Positions 47,454 to 57,610 of a DNA stretch of 64,000 bases are shown here, piece by piece. The DNA is taken from assembly GCF_025847205.1 (NCBI RefSeq), contig NZ_JAOYTH010000002.1, forward strand, positions 62,001 through 126,000. Reading direction: 5' to 3'. The first letter of the stretch is position 1. Each line of letters starts with the position of its first letter. Made by a program: the position numbers and the translations under genes. The notes under the pieces were generated by a model, which did not search any database, was not told where the DNA came from, and was given only the letters and a program-made list of their open reading frames with translations. This stretch comes from Pararhizobium sp. YC-54 (GTDB lineage Bacteria > Pseudomonadota > Alphaproteobacteria > Rhizobiales > Rhizobiaceae).

Positions 47454-49121
47454 TCAGACCTTGTTGATGAATACCGTGACGACCGGTTTCTTGCCCCAGA
47501 CCTCGTTGGCGGTACCACGGATGGCGCGGCGCACCGCTTCCGTCACCATCGCGATATCCTTGCGCTTGCCGCGCGGAATGCTTTCGACCGCACCCAGAAC
47601 CGCATCATACAGCGTGTCGTTCATGTCTTCGCCCTCGTCATCGAACTCCGGCAGGCCGATCGGAACGACGATCGGATCGGCCGCGAAATCGTAGCGCGCG
47701 TCGAGAACGACGTTGACGGAGACATGGCCGGCGAAGGACAGTTTGCGGCGTTCGCCGATGCCCATCTCCTCGAAATCACCAATCAGGCCGCCATCCTTAT
47801 AGATGCGGCCATGCGGCGCGGTGCCAATCACCGTTGCAGGCCCCGGCGCAAGCCGCAGGATATCGCCGTTGCGCACACGCGGAACGGTCTTGATGCCGGA
47901 TTGCAGGCCAAGCTCGGTCTGCGCCGTCAGATGCGCGGCTTCACCATGCACGGGCACCAGTATCTGCGGACGCGTCCACTGGTACATCTGCTGCAATTCG
48001 TTGCGGCGGGGATGGCCAGAGACATGCACCAGCGCCTCGCTATCGGTGACGATATGGATGCCCTGCTCGATAAGGCCATTCTTGATATCGTTGATCGCCT
48101 TCTCGTTGCCGGGAATGGCGCGTGAGGAAAACACCACCGTATCGCCGGCCGTCAGGGCGACATTGCGCATCTCGTCGCGCGAAATCTTGGCGAGCGCGGC
48201 GCGGGATTCGCCCTGGCTGCCGGTCAGGATCACCACGACCTTGTCGCGCGGGATATAGCCGAATTCGTCTTCGGCGATGAACGGGTTCAGCCCTTCCATC
48301 AGACCGACGTCACGAGCGACATCGCAGACGCGCTTCATCGAACTGCCGAGAAGCAGCACTTCGCGGCCGGCGTCGGCCGATGCCTTGGCGATCGAGCGGA
48401 TGCGGCCGACATTGGACGAGAAGGTGGTGATTGCCACGCGGCCCGGGGCGTCCTGGATGATCTTGGTGAGGCTCGCTGAAACCTCCTCTTCCTGCGGCGA
48501 TACGCCGTCGCGCATCGCATTGGTGCTGTCGCACATCAGCGCCAGCACGCCCTCGTCGCCGATCTCGCGGAACCGCGCCTCGTCCGTCAACGGACCGAGC
48601 GACGGCGCATGATCGATCTTCCAGTCGCCGGTATGGACGATATTGCCCAGCGGCGTGCGGATGACCAGCGACATCGGTTCCGGGATCGAATGGTTGACAC
48701 CGACCGCCTCGATTTCGAAAGGCCCGACATTGATGCGGTCGCCTTCCTTGAAGATGGTGATCGGCACTTCGGCGCGGCTGCGCTCGTAGGAACGCTTGGC
48801 TTCCAGCATACCGGCGGTAAAGGGCGAGGCATAGACCGGCACGTTGAGGCCCGGCCACAGGTCGGCCAGCGCACCGTAATGGTCTTCATGGGCATGGGTG
48901 ATGATGATGCCCTTCAAGTTCTTGCGCTCTTCGGCAAGGAACCGGATATCGGGCAGCACCAGATCGACGCCAGGCAAATCGAGGCCCGGGAACGTCACGC
49001 CGCAATCGACCATGATCCACTGGCGGTGGGCGGGCGAACCAAAGCCGTAAAGGGCCAGGTTCATGCCGATTTCCCCAACTCCGCCCAGCGGCAGGAAGAC
49101 GAGTTCGTCTTGTTTGCTCAT
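47454..49121 (-). CDS. rnj: Ribonuclease J
   Basis: Metallo-beta-lactamase/beta-CASP RNase with 5'-3' exo- and endonuclease activity; in rhizobia it matures 23S/16S rRNA ends. 555 residues: LPLGGVGEIGMNLALYGFG at the start, metal motif THAHEDHYGAL, TGDWKIDHAPS, MCDSTNA, beta-CASP blocks VILTGSQGESRAALAKIS and HVSGHPRRNELQQMYQWTRP, HGEAAHL, then a C-terminal domain. The ATG at 49121 (MSKQDELVF) is preferred to one nine codons earlier. The organism thus has both RNase E and RNase J. Confidence 0.95.
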   Translation of the reverse strand: MSKQDELVFLPLGGVGEIGMNLALYGFGSPAHRQWIMVDCGVTFPGLDLPGVDLVLPDIRFLAEERKNLKGIIITHAHEDHYGALADLWPGLNVPVYASPFTAGMLEAKRSYERSRAEVPITIFKEGDRINVGPFEIEAVGVNHSIPEPMSLVIRTPLGNIVHTGDWKIDHAPSLGPLTDEARFREIGDEGVLALMCDSTNAMRDGVSPQEEEVSASLTKIIQDAPGRVAITTFSSNVGRIRSIAKASADAGREVLLLGSSMKRVCDVARDVGLMEGLNPFIAEDEFGYIPRDKVVVILTGSQGESRAALAKISRDEMRNVALTAGDTVVFSSRAIPGNEKAINDIKNGLIEQGIHIVTDSEALVHVSGHPRRNELQQMYQWTRPQILVPVHGEAAHLTAQTELGLQSGIKTVPRVRNGDILRLAPGPATVIGTAPHGRIYKDGGLIGDFEEMGIGERRKLSFAGHVSVNVVLDARYDFAADPIVVPIGLPEFDDEGEDMNDTLYDAVLGAVESIPRGKRKDIAMVTEAVRRAIRGTANEVWGKKPVVTVFINKV

Positions 49122-49156
49122 TGAATGATTGCGCCTTATGTCACCCAAAACGGGTT

Positions 49157-49924
49157 CTATCCAAAAAATACATCGCCAGCGGCGATGCGCTGAACCGTGC
49201 CTGCCCCGAGATCGAGCATCAGCCGGCCGTCTTCATCTATGCCTTCGAACCTGCCGGAAAGCGAGCGATCCGGCAGGTTGACAGTAATCTTCTGGCCGAT
49301 ACCGCCTGCAGCGGACCGCCATTGTGCAATAATCTCTGCTATGCCTTCGCCACGGTTCCAGACGTTCAACGCTTCGCCCATGCTGCGAAACAGATGGGCA
49401 AACAGTTCGTCCGGCGAAACGGCGGAGCCTTCCCTATGCAGGCTTGTCACCGGATAGAGCCCATGATCCGGCGCCAGCGCGACATTGATACCGCAGCCGA
49501 TCACCAGCGCATGATGCCCGTCCGGCAGCCCCTCGCCTTCCAGCAGGATACCGCAGCACTTTTTGCCTGCAATCAGAATATCGTTCGGCCATTTGATCGA
49601 GACCGGGTTGGCGCCCGCCGGCATCACCGCCTGGATCGCCCGATGCACGGCAACAGCGACGGCGAGCGGCAGCGATTGCAGTTTCTCCATCGGTGCCGGA
49701 TCGATCAGCAACAGCGATGCGTAGAGATTGCCCGGTTCCGATGCCCAGCTGCGGCCGCGCCGGCCGCGGCCGGAGATCTGCCGCGTTGCGGTGATCCAGT
49801 GAAGTCCCGGATCACCCGCGCGCGCCCGGATCAGGCATTCCGTGTTCGTCGATCCGACATCGGCAAGCGCCGTATGGCGGAAGTCATCGAGCGAAACCCG
49901 GCCGATCCGGTTCTCTCCTGTCAA
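49157..49924 (-). CDS. birA: Biotin--[acetyl-CoA-carboxylase] ligase
   Basis: Attaches biotin to AccB. About 255 residues, catalytic domain only: [16 protein letters not shown], the biotinyl-AMP loop [34 protein letters not shown] and a C-terminal SH3-like cap ([18 protein letters not shown]). There is no N-terminal winged helix, so it is a group I ligase that does not repress transcription. The start is taken as a TTG that overlaps the nuoN stop by 4 bases (TTGA); no ATG or GTG is available before the domain without running deep into nuoN. Confidence 0.92.
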   Translation of the reverse strand: MTGENRIGRVSLDDFRHTALADVGSTNTECLIRARAGDPGLHWITATRQISGRGRRGRSWASEPGNLYASLLLIDPAPMEKLQSLPLAVAVAVHRAIQAVMPAGANPVSIKWPNDILIAGKKCCGILLEGEGLPDGHHALVIGCGINVALAPDHGLYPVTSLHREGSAVSPDELFAHLFRSMGEALNVWNRGEGIAEIIAQWRSAAGGIGQKITVNLPDRSLSGRFEGIDEDGRLMLDLGAGTVQRIAAGDVFFG

Positions 49925-51363
49925 AAGAAAGTCCGCGCTGCGACTTCGGCCGCCGTGCCGATCGGTCCGCCGATCAGTACATAGGCGAGAACAAACAGAC
50001 CGGAGAGCCCGTAGACAAGGCGCAGAACGCCGGAGGGACGTGCAAATTCGCCCTTCGGATCGTCGAACCACATCAGCTTGATGACGCGCAGGTAGTAGTA
50101 GGCGCCGACGACGGAGGCCAGGACACCGATGATCGCCAGCGCGTAGAGATGCGCTTCGATCGCTGCCATGAACACGAAATACTTGGCAAAGAAGCCTGCC
50201 AGCGGCGGAATGCCGGCCAGCGAGAACATCATCACCGTCAGAACCGTCGCCATGAGCGGATTGGTATGCGACAGGCCGGCGAGATCATCGACCTGTTCGA
50301 CGTGATTTCCGTCCTTGCGCTTCATCGCCATGATGCAGGCAAAGGTGCCGAGCGTCATGACCATATAGACCAGCATGTAGATCAGCACGCCGCGCACGCC
50401 AGCCATCGAGCCGCTGGCAAGACCAACGAGCGCATAGCCCATGTGGCCGATCGACGAATAGGCCATCAGCCGCTTGATGTTCTTCTGACCGATCGCCGCG
50501 AAAGAACCGAGCAGCATCGAGGCAATGGAGATGAACACGACGATCTGCTGCCAGTCGGCAACGATCGTTTCAAACGGCGAGATGACCAGCCGGATCAGCA
50601 TCGCCATCGCGGCAACCTTCGGGGCGGCGGCGAAGAATGCAGTCACTGGTGTCGGCGCACCTTCGTAAACATCCGGCGTCCACATATGGAAGGGAACGGC
50701 CGAAATCTTGAAAGCGACGCCAGCAAGAATGAAGACGAGGCCGAAGATCAGGCCGAGCGAACGGCCATCCGCCGATAGGGCAGCGGCGATGCCTTGAAAA
50801 CCGGTATGGCCAGTGAAGCCATAGACCAGCGACATGCCATAGAGCAGCATGCCGGACGACAGGGCGCCGAGAACGAAATATTTCAGGCCCGCTTCCGTCG
50901 AGCGAAGATTGTCGCGGTTCATCGCGGCAACGACGTAGAGCGCCAGCGACTGCAGTTCGAGCGCCAGATAGACCGAGATCAGGTCGTTGGCCGAAATCAT
51001 CAAGAGCATGCCGAGCGTCGCCAGCACGATCAGCACCGGAAACTCGAACCGGTCGATGCCGGTCGAGCGCGCCTCGCCCGCCGACATGATCAACACCACC
51101 GTGGAGCCGAACAGCGTCAGCACCTTCATGAATCTCGCAAACGGATCGGACAGGAAGGCGCCGTTATAGGCCTGACCGTCGCCGGTCTGCCAGATCAGCC
51201 AGACGCCCGAAAGGATGAGCAGCCCGACGGCAAGGCCGGTGACCAGTCCGGACGATTTCTCGCCCGAGAAGACGCCGATCATCAACAACACCATGGCGCC
51301 GACCGCAAGGATCAGCTCCGGGGTCGACAGGTGCAGGCTAGCGAGGAATGTTTCAGCAATCAT
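49921..51363 (-). CDS. nuoN: NADH-quinone oxidoreductase subunit N
   Basis: Antiporter-like proton-channel subunit of complex I. 480 residues, about fourteen membrane segments. The conserved charged residues of the proton path are visible in the blocks [12 protein letters not shown] (Glu) and [19 protein letters not shown] (with the following AAPKVAA Lys), and in [19 protein letters not shown] (Lys). It is the last nuo gene here and overlaps birA. Confidence 0.96.
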   Translation of the reverse strand: MIAETFLASLHLSTPELILAVGAMVLLMIGVFSGEKSSGLVTGLAVGLLILSGVWLIWQTGDGQAYNGAFLSDPFARFMKVLTLFGSTVVLIMSAGEARSTGIDRFEFPVLIVLATLGMLLMISANDLISVYLALELQSLALYVVAAMNRDNLRSTEAGLKYFVLGALSSGMLLYGMSLVYGFTGHTGFQGIAAALSADGRSLGLIFGLVFILAGVAFKISAVPFHMWTPDVYEGAPTPVTAFFAAAPKVAAMAMLIRLVISPFETIVADWQQIVVFISIASMLLGSFAAIGQKNIKRLMAYSSIGHMGYALVGLASGSMAGVRGVLIYMLVYMVMTLGTFACIMAMKRKDGNHVEQVDDLAGLSHTNPLMATVLTVMMFSLAGIPPLAGFFAKYFVFMAAIEAHLYALAIIGVLASVVGAYYYLRVIKLMWFDDPKGEFARPSGVLRLVYGLSGLFVLAYVLIGGPIGTAAEVAARTFF

Positions 51364-51381
51364 TTCAATCCCGTCCTGTCG

Positions 51382-52893
51382 TCATTTCGCCGAAAGCGCA
51401 ACGTCATGCGCTGCCTGCACGGCCGCAGTATAATTGTTGATGAGCACATCCACCGAGGCTGCCGTCGCATCGAACACCGGAGCCGGATAGACGCCGAAGA
51501 AGACGGTCAGCACGATCAGCGGATAGAGCAGCGCCTTTTCACGGCCGGAGAGATCCAGCAACGATTTCAAGCTGTCCTTGTCGAGTGTGCCGAAGATCAC
51601 CCGGCGGTAGAGCCACAGAGCGTAGCACGCCGACAGAATGACGCCGGTGGTGGCGAAGAACGCAACCCAGGTGTTGGCCCTGAAGGCGCCGACCAGCACG
51701 GTGATTTCACCGACGAAGCCGGAGGTGCCTGGAAGACCGACATTGGCCATGGTGAAGACCATGAAGGCAACCGCATATTTCGGCATGTTGTTGACGAGGC
51801 CGCCATAGGCACTGATCTCGCGGGTGTGGGTGCGGTCGTAGACCACGCCGACACAGAGGAAGAGTGCGCCGGAAACGAGACCGTGCGACAACATCTGGAA
51901 GATCGCCCCCTGCACGCCCTGCGTATTGGCGGCAAAGATGCCCATGGTCACATAGCCCATGTGGGCGACCGAAGAATAGGCGATCAACTTCTTGATGTCG
52001 GACTGCATCATCGCCACCAGCGAGGTGTAGATGATCGCGACGATCGACAGCGTGAAGACGAAGGGCGCGAAATATTCCGATGCCAAGGGGAACATCGGCA
52101 GCGAGAAGCGCAGGAAGCCGTAGCCGCCGAGCTTCAGGAGAACGCCTGCCAGGATGACGGAACCGGCCGTCGGCGCCTGAACGTGCGCGTCGGGAAGCCA
52201 GGTATGCACCGGCCACATCGGCATCTTCACCGCGAACGAGGCGAAGAAGGCGAGCCATAACCAGATCTGCATCTGGCGCGGGAACTGGTAGGCGAGCAGT
52301 TCGGCGATGTCGGTCGTGCCGGCCTGCCAGTACATCGCCATGATGGCGAGCAGCATCAGCACCGAGCCGAGCAGCGTGTAGAGGAAGAACTTGTAGGAGG
52401 CGTAGACGCGATCCTTGCCGCCCCAGACACCGATGATGATGAACATCGGAATGAGGCCCGCTTCGAAGAACACGTAGAACAGCACGATATCGAGCGACAC
52501 GAAGACGCCGACCATGAACACTTCCAAAAGCAGGAAGGCGATCATGTAGGCCTTCAGGCGCTTTTCGATCGTGACCCAGCTTGCCAGAATGCAGAACGGC
52601 ATGAGGAAAGCCGAGAGAACGACGAACAGCACGGAAATGCCGTCGACCCCGAGATGATAGGAAATGCCGGTACCAAGCCAGGCATGTTTCTCGACCATCT
52701 GGAAGCCGGGGTTCGAATTGTCGAAGCGCCACCAGATCCAGCAGGATACGAGAAAGGTAGCAATCGTCGTCACAAGCGAGATGTTCAGGACATTGCGGCG
52801 GCCGGAAGCGCTGTCTTCACGCGTCAGAAGCAGAAGAAGGGCACCTACGAGCGGCAGGAAGGTGACCAACGAAAGAATGGGCCAATCGGTCAT
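51382..52893 (-). CDS. nuoM: NADH-quinone oxidoreductase subunit M
   Basis: Antiporter-like membrane subunit of complex I. 503 residues, about fourteen segments; [20 protein letters not shown] contains the key Glu, [20 protein letters not shown] the family signature, and [20 protein letters not shown] the lysine pair of the channel. Its ATG overlaps the nuoL stop by one base. Confidence 0.97.
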   Translation of the reverse strand: MTDWPILSLVTFLPLVGALLLLLTREDSASGRRNVLNISLVTTIATFLVSCWIWWRFDNSNPGFQMVEKHAWLGTGISYHLGVDGISVLFVVLSAFLMPFCILASWVTIEKRLKAYMIAFLLLEVFMVGVFVSLDIVLFYVFFEAGLIPMFIIIGVWGGKDRVYASYKFFLYTLLGSVLMLLAIMAMYWQAGTTDIAELLAYQFPRQMQIWLWLAFFASFAVKMPMWPVHTWLPDAHVQAPTAGSVILAGVLLKLGGYGFLRFSLPMFPLASEYFAPFVFTLSIVAIIYTSLVAMMQSDIKKLIAYSSVAHMGYVTMGIFAANTQGVQGAIFQMLSHGLVSGALFLCVGVVYDRTHTREISAYGGLVNNMPKYAVAFMVFTMANVGLPGTSGFVGEITVLVGAFRANTWVAFFATTGVILSACYALWLYRRVIFGTLDKDSLKSLLDLSGREKALLYPLIVLTVFFGVYPAPVFDATAASVDVLINNYTAAVQAAHDVALSAK

Positions 52894-54890
52894 CAGAAGG
52901 AGCTCCCGAGCATCATCCAGGTAACAAGCGCCGCGATGCCGATGAGCATTACGAAGGCGTAGTGATAGAGGTAACCGGTCTGCAGGCGAACGACGCGGTC
53001 CGTCACGTCCATGACACGGGCGGCAATGCCGTTCGGGCCATAGCCGTCAATGATCCGCCCATCGCCTTCCTTCCACAGGAAGGTGCCGATGCGCTTGGCC
53101 GGACGAACGAACAGGAAGTCGTAGAGTTCGTCGAAGTACCACTTGTTGAGCAGGAACTGGTAGAGACCGCGATGCTGGTCGGCCAGGTATTTCGGCGTTT
53201 CAGGCGACCGGATGTACATATACCAGGCGGTGACGAAGCCGAGGAGCATGGCAATGAACGGGCTGAGGGCTACCAAGGCCGGAACATGATGGAACTCATC
53301 GACAAGCTCGTTGCCTGGCAGCGTGAACAATGCGCCCTGCCAGAACTCGGCATATTCGTGGCCGTAGAAATACCCCTCGCCGAGGAAACCGGCAACCACG
53401 GCGCCCAAAGCCAGAATGTAGAGCGGAACCAGCATGACCTGCGGCGATTCGTGCACGTGGTGCATGACCTCGTGCGAAGCGCGCGGCTTGCCGAAGAAGG
53501 TCAGGAACATCAGGCGCCACGAATAGAAGCTCGTGAACAGCGCTGCGATCACCAGAAGCGTGAAGGCGAAGCCGCCGACCGCCGAATGCGATGCATAGGC
53601 CGCCTCGATGATCACGTCCTTCGAGAAGAAGCCGGCAAAGCCGACCGGCGTGAACGGGATGCCGACGCCGGTGATCGCCAGCGTGCCGATCAGCATCATG
53701 AAGAACGTTACCTTGATGTGCGGACGCAGGCCGCCCATGTAGCGCATGTCCTGCTCGCCATCGACGGCATGGATGACCGAGCCGGCGCAAAGGAACAAGA
53801 GCGCCTTGAAGAAGGCGTGCGTGAACAGGTGGAAGATCGCCGCGCCGTAGGCGCCGGTGCCGAGCGCCACAAACATGTAGCCGAGCTGCGAGCAGGTCGA
53901 ATAGGCGATGACGCGCTTGATGTCGTTCTGGACGAGACCGACGGTCGCGGCAAAGAACGCGGTGATTGCGCCGATGACGGTGACGACCATCAGAGCCGTG
54001 TGGGACAGTTCGAACAGCGGCGACATGCGGGCGACGAGGAAGACGCCGGCCGTGACCATGGTCGCGGCGTGGATGAGCGCCGACACAGGCGTCGGGCCTT
54101 CCATGGCGTCCGGCAGCCAGGTGTGCAGCAGGAACTGCGCCGACTTGCCCATCGCGCCCATGAACAGGAGCAGGCAGACGCCGGTGATTGCATGGGCCTT
54201 GTCGAGATGCATGCCGAACAGGTTGATGACGACCTCGCCGCCTTCGGCAGCGCCTTCGGCCGGCAGGTAGCTGGCAGCGGCGGCAAAGATCGTCTCGAAA
54301 CTGATCGAACCGAACAGCACGAAGACGCCGAAGATGCCGAGCGCGAAACCGAAGTCACCGACGCGGTTGACGATGAAAGCCTTGATCGCGGCGGCGTTTG
54401 CCGACGGCTTCTTGTACCAGAAGCCGATCAGCAGATAGGACGCCAGACCCACACCTTCCCAGCCGAAGAACATCTGCAAGAGGTTGTCCGCGGTCACCAG
54501 CATCAGCATGGCGAAGGTAAACAGCGACAGATAGGCAAAGAAGCGCGGCCGGTTCGGATCGTGATGCATGTAGCCGATCGAATAGAGATGGACCAGGCAT
54601 GACACGGTGTTGACGACGACGAACATGACGGCCGTCAGCGTATCGACCCGGAAGGCCCATTCGGCATCGAAGCTGCCGGACTGGATCCAGCGCATCACGG
54701 TGACCTTGATCATCTCCGTCTCGCCGAGCGCGACGTTGAAGAACACGATCCAGGACAGGACCGCGACGATGATCATGAAGCCGGTGGTGACGTATTCCGA
54801 AGCCTTGGCGCCGATCGAGGTGCCGAACAGACCCGCGATCAGGAAGCCGATCAGCGGCAGGAAGACGATGGCTTGAATAATCGTATTCAT
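52893..54890 (-). CDS. nuoL: NADH-quinone oxidoreductase subunit L
   Basis: The distal antiporter-like subunit, carrying the long lateral helix that runs along the membrane arm. 665 residues. [19 protein letters not shown] (key Glu), [20 protein letters not shown] and [20 protein letters not shown] are standard; the C-terminal region from about 510 ([20 protein letters not shown] onward) is the long amphipathic helix and final membrane anchor. It follows nuoK by 7 bases. Confidence 0.97.
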   Translation of the reverse strand: MNTIIQAIVFLPLIGFLIAGLFGTSIGAKASEYVTTGFMIIVAVLSWIVFFNVALGETEMIKVTVMRWIQSGSFDAEWAFRVDTLTAVMFVVVNTVSCLVHLYSIGYMHHDPNRPRFFAYLSLFTFAMLMLVTADNLLQMFFGWEGVGLASYLLIGFWYKKPSANAAAIKAFIVNRVGDFGFALGIFGVFVLFGSISFETIFAAAASYLPAEGAAEGGEVVINLFGMHLDKAHAITGVCLLLFMGAMGKSAQFLLHTWLPDAMEGPTPVSALIHAATMVTAGVFLVARMSPLFELSHTALMVVTVIGAITAFFAATVGLVQNDIKRVIAYSTCSQLGYMFVALGTGAYGAAIFHLFTHAFFKALLFLCAGSVIHAVDGEQDMRYMGGLRPHIKVTFFMMLIGTLAITGVGIPFTPVGFAGFFSKDVIIEAAYASHSAVGGFAFTLLVIAALFTSFYSWRLMFLTFFGKPRASHEVMHHVHESPQVMLVPLYILALGAVVAGFLGEGYFYGHEYAEFWQGALFTLPGNELVDEFHHVPALVALSPFIAMLLGFVTAWYMYIRSPETPKYLADQHRGLYQFLLNKWYFDELYDFLFVRPAKRIGTFLWKEGDGRIIDGYGPNGIAARVMDVTDRVVRLQTGYLYHYAFVMLIGIAALVTWMMLGSSF

Positions 54891-54897
54891 TGGCCGC

Positions 54898-55206
54898 TCA
54901 GCCCTTCATCATGTTGACGTCTTCCACGGCGATGGAGCCGCGGTTGCGGTAGAAGACGACGAGAATTGCAAGACCGATGGCGGCTTCCGCGGCCGCGACG
55001 GTCAGAATGAACAAGGCGAACACCTGGCCGGTGATGTCGTTCAGGAACGACGAGAAGGCGACCATGTTGATGTTCACTGCAAGCAGAATGAGTTCCACCG
55101 ACATCAGGATGATGATGACGTTCTTCCGGTTGAGGAAGATGCCGAAGACGCCCAGCGTGAACAGGATGGCGCTGACGGTCAGATAGTGGGAAATACCGAT
55201 TTCCAT
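54898..55206 (-). CDS. nuoK: NADH-quinone oxidoreductase subunit K
   Basis: 102 residues, three membrane helices. The two conserved glutamates of the proton path lie in [15 protein letters not shown] (Glu in TM2) and [13 protein letters not shown] (TM3). Between nuoJ and nuoL as usual. Confidence 0.97.
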   Translation of the reverse strand: MEIGISHYLTVSAILFTLGVFGIFLNRKNVIIILMSVELILLAVNINMVAFSSFLNDITGQVFALFILTVAAAEAAIGLAILVVFYRNRGSIAVEDVNMMKG

Positions 55207-55233
55207 GATGTGTTCCTTGACCTCGCGTCCGTC

Positions 55234-55848
55234 TTAAAGGCCCTGCCCCGACTTCACCTTGACCACCTCGACGGCGGTCTCCGGCTTGCGGGCGACCTGT
55301 GTGGGAATATCCTGGCGCTTGATGTTTTCGCGGTGGCGCAGTGTCAGCACGATGGCGCCGATCATGGCGACCAGCAGAACCAGGCCGGCAATCTGAAAGA
55401 AGTAGATGTAATGCGTATAGAGCACGTCGCCGAGTGCGGCCGTGTTGGTGCGATCCGTGATGGCCGGGATCGGCATCGAGATCGACTTGGCGATTTCCGG
55501 CGAGAACGAGCTGCCGCCGACCACGATGATCAGCTCGGCTGCGAGCACCAGCCCGATCAGCGCCCCGACCGGTGCATAGTCAAGCACCCCTGCCCTCAAT
55601 TCGGTGAAGTCGATGTCGAGCATCATCACCACGAAAAGGAAGAGAACCGCAACCGCGCCGATATAGACGACCAGCAGGATCATCGCCAAAAACTCGGCGC
55701 CCGTCAGCAGAAACAGACCGGCCGCGTTGAAGAACGTCAGGATCAGGAACAGCACGGAATAAACCGGGTTCCGCGCAGAAATCACCATGAACGCCGACGC
55801 AACCGCGACGAATGAAAAAAGATAGAAAAAAAGAGCCTGCAGACCCAT
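55234..55848 (-). CDS. nuoJ: NADH-quinone oxidoreductase subunit J
   Basis: 204 residues, five membrane helices, with the TM3 region LLVVYIGAVAVLFLFVVMML, whose pi-bulge rearranges in catalysis. The C-terminal hydrophilic tail of about 30 residues (RENIKRQDIPTQVARKPET) is common in alphaproteobacteria. Confidence 0.96.
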   Translation of the reverse strand: MGLQALFFYLFSFVAVASAFMVISARNPVYSVLFLILTFFNAAGLFLLTGAEFLAMILLVVYIGAVAVLFLFVVMMLDIDFTELRAGVLDYAPVGALIGLVLAAELIIVVGGSSFSPEIAKSISMPIPAITDRTNTAALGDVLYTHYIYFFQIAGLVLLVAMIGAIVLTLRHRENIKRQDIPTQVARKPETAVEVVKVKSGQGL

Positions 55849-55948
55849 GATCGGTGCCTTTTTCGTCTTCCCCGGGCAGGCATGACCGGCTGGTCATCCT
55901 CCCCACTGGCGCACCGGATAGCCCGGCCAACGCCCTAAATCTGATTGA

Positions 55949-55971
55949 CGCCCGCCTTTAAGTGGCGGGCG
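55949..55971. other. Intra-operon hairpin between nuoI and nuoJ
   Basis: Perfect 8-bp stem CGCCCGCC / GGCGGGCG with a 7-base loop and no T run in the direction of the operon. It lies in a 142-base gap, the longest inside the run nuoG-nuoN. It may stabilise or attenuate the transcript. Confidence 0.45.
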
Positions 55972-55990
55972 CAGTCCGGTTGCAGCGGTC

Positions 55991-56482
55991 TCAGCGGTAA
56001 GGCGAGTCCATTGCGATGTTGCGGGCAATTTCGCGTTCCCAGCGGTCGCCGTTGGAAAGCAGCCGGTCCTTGTCATAGTAGAGTTCTTCGCGCGTCTCGG
56101 TGGCGAACTCGAAGTTCGGGCCTTCGACGATCGCGTCTACCGGACAGGCTTCCTGGCAGAAACCGCAATAGATGCACTTCACCATGTCGATGTCGTAACG
56201 GACCGTGCGGCGTGTGCCATCGTTGCGGCGCGGGCCTGCTTCAATGGTGATCGCCTGGGCAGGACAGATCGCTTCGCACAGCTTGCAGGCGATGCAGCGT
56301 TCTTCCCCGTTCGGATAACGGCGCAGTGCATGCTCGCCACGGAAGCGCGGGCTGACCGGGCCTTTTTCAAACGGGTAGTTCAGCGTCGACTTCGGTGCGA
56401 AGAAATAGCGCATCGACAGGAAGAACGCGCCGACAAATTCCTTGAGGAACAGCGAACTGACGGCTTGCGACAGACTTGCCAT
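55991..56482 (-). CDS. nuoI: NADH-quinone oxidoreductase subunit I
   Basis: Holds the N6a and N6b [4Fe-4S] clusters. 163 residues; cluster ligands C63/66/69/73 ([12 protein letters not shown]) and C103/106/109/113 ([12 protein letters not shown]). The N-terminal amphipathic segment ([20 protein letters not shown]) contacts the membrane. Two adjacent ATGs follow GGAGG; the second (56482) has the better 6-base spacing and gives MASLSQAV. Confidence 0.97.
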   Translation of the reverse strand: MASLSQAVSSLFLKEFVGAFFLSMRYFFAPKSTLNYPFEKGPVSPRFRGEHALRRYPNGEERCIACKLCEAICPAQAITIEAGPRRNDGTRRTVRYDIDMVKCIYCGFCQEACPVDAIVEGPNFEFATETREELYYDKDRLLSNGDRWEREIARNIAMDSPYR

Positions 56483-56546
56483 CATCAACCTCCAAACGTG
56501 CCGGCCTGGGAGGCGCCGGCTGATTTTGCGAAACGGGGAGAAAACA

Positions 56547-57590
56547 TCAGGCCCACACCACCAGTTTCAGCACGACTGCAACGATGAAGACCATGGCGAG
56601 CGACAGCGGAAGGAAGACCTTCCAGCCGAGACGCATCAGCTGGTCGTAGCGATAGCGCGGCACGAAGGCTTTCACCATGGCGAACATGAAGAACACCATC
56701 GAGGCCTTCAGGATAAACCAGATGATGCCGGGAACCCAACTCAAGAACCAGACGTCAACCGGAGGCAGCCAGCCGCCGAGGAACAGGATCGTCGTCAGCG
56801 CGCACATCAGGCAGATGGCGGCATATTCGCCGAGCATGAACATCATGTACGGGGTCGAGCCGTATTCGACCATGAAACCGGCGACCAGTTCCGATTCGGC
56901 TTCGACCAGGTCGAAGGGCGGACGGTTGGTTTCAGCCAGCGCCGAGATGAAGAAGACGATGAACATCGGAAACAGCGGCAGCCAGTACCAGTCGAGGAAC
57001 GAGCCCGGCAGACCCATCATGGTGCCGAGGCCATCGCGCTGCGAATCGACGATATCGGTCAGGTTCAACGAACCGGCGCACAGCAGCACCGTGACGATGA
57101 CGAAACCGATCGAGACTTCATAGGAGACCATCTGGGCCGCCGAACGCAGCGCCGAAAGGAACGGGTACTTGGAGTTCGATGCCCAGCCGCCGATGATGAC
57201 GCCGTAAACCTCAAGCGAGGAAATGGCGAACACATAGAGGATGCCGACATTGATATTGGCCATCACCCAGTTCGCATTGAGCGGGATAACGGCCCATGCC
57301 GCCAAGGCCAGCGTCACGGAGACGAGCGGTGCCAGCAGGAACAGGATCTTGTTCGAACCGGCCGGGATGACCGGCTCCTTGAAGACGAACTTCAAAAGAT
57401 CGGCGAAGGACTGGAAAAGTCCCCATGGGCCTACCACATTCGGTCCACGGCGCATCTGCACCGCTGCCCAGATCTTGCGGTCGGCCAAAAGGATGTAGGC
57501 GATAAAGATCAAAAGCGCGACCAGAAGCAGCAGCGACTGGCCGATCATGATGGCCGTTGGCCAGACATAGGTCGAAATGAAAGCGTCCAT
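56547..57590 (-). CDS. nuoH: NADH-quinone oxidoreductase subunit H
   Basis: Membrane subunit forming the quinone-binding site with NuoB and NuoD. 347 residues, eight to nine helices; [20 protein letters not shown] near the N-terminus, then [20 protein letters not shown] (Glu), [20 protein letters not shown] with the acidic E-channel residues, and [21 protein letters not shown] at the end are standard. Confidence 0.97.
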   Translation of the reverse strand: MDAFISTYVWPTAIMIGQSLLLLVALLIFIAYILLADRKIWAAVQMRRGPNVVGPWGLFQSFADLLKFVFKEPVIPAGSNKILFLLAPLVSVTLALAAWAVIPLNANWVMANINVGILYVFAISSLEVYGVIIGGWASNSKYPFLSALRSAAQMVSYEVSIGFVIVTVLLCAGSLNLTDIVDSQRDGLGTMMGLPGSFLDWYWLPLFPMFIVFFISALAETNRPPFDLVEAESELVAGFMVEYGSTPYMMFMLGEYAAICLMCALTTILFLGGWLPPVDVWFLSWVPGIIWFILKASMVFFMFAMVKAFVPRYRYDQLMRLGWKVFLPLSLAMVFIVAVVLKLVVWA

Positions 57591-57610
57591 TTTGTCTTAT
57601 TCCCTCGCGC

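Noticed and set aside
52962..54602. 546-codon open frame opposite nuoL
   Set aside because: Antisense shadow; extremely charged composition with no domain.
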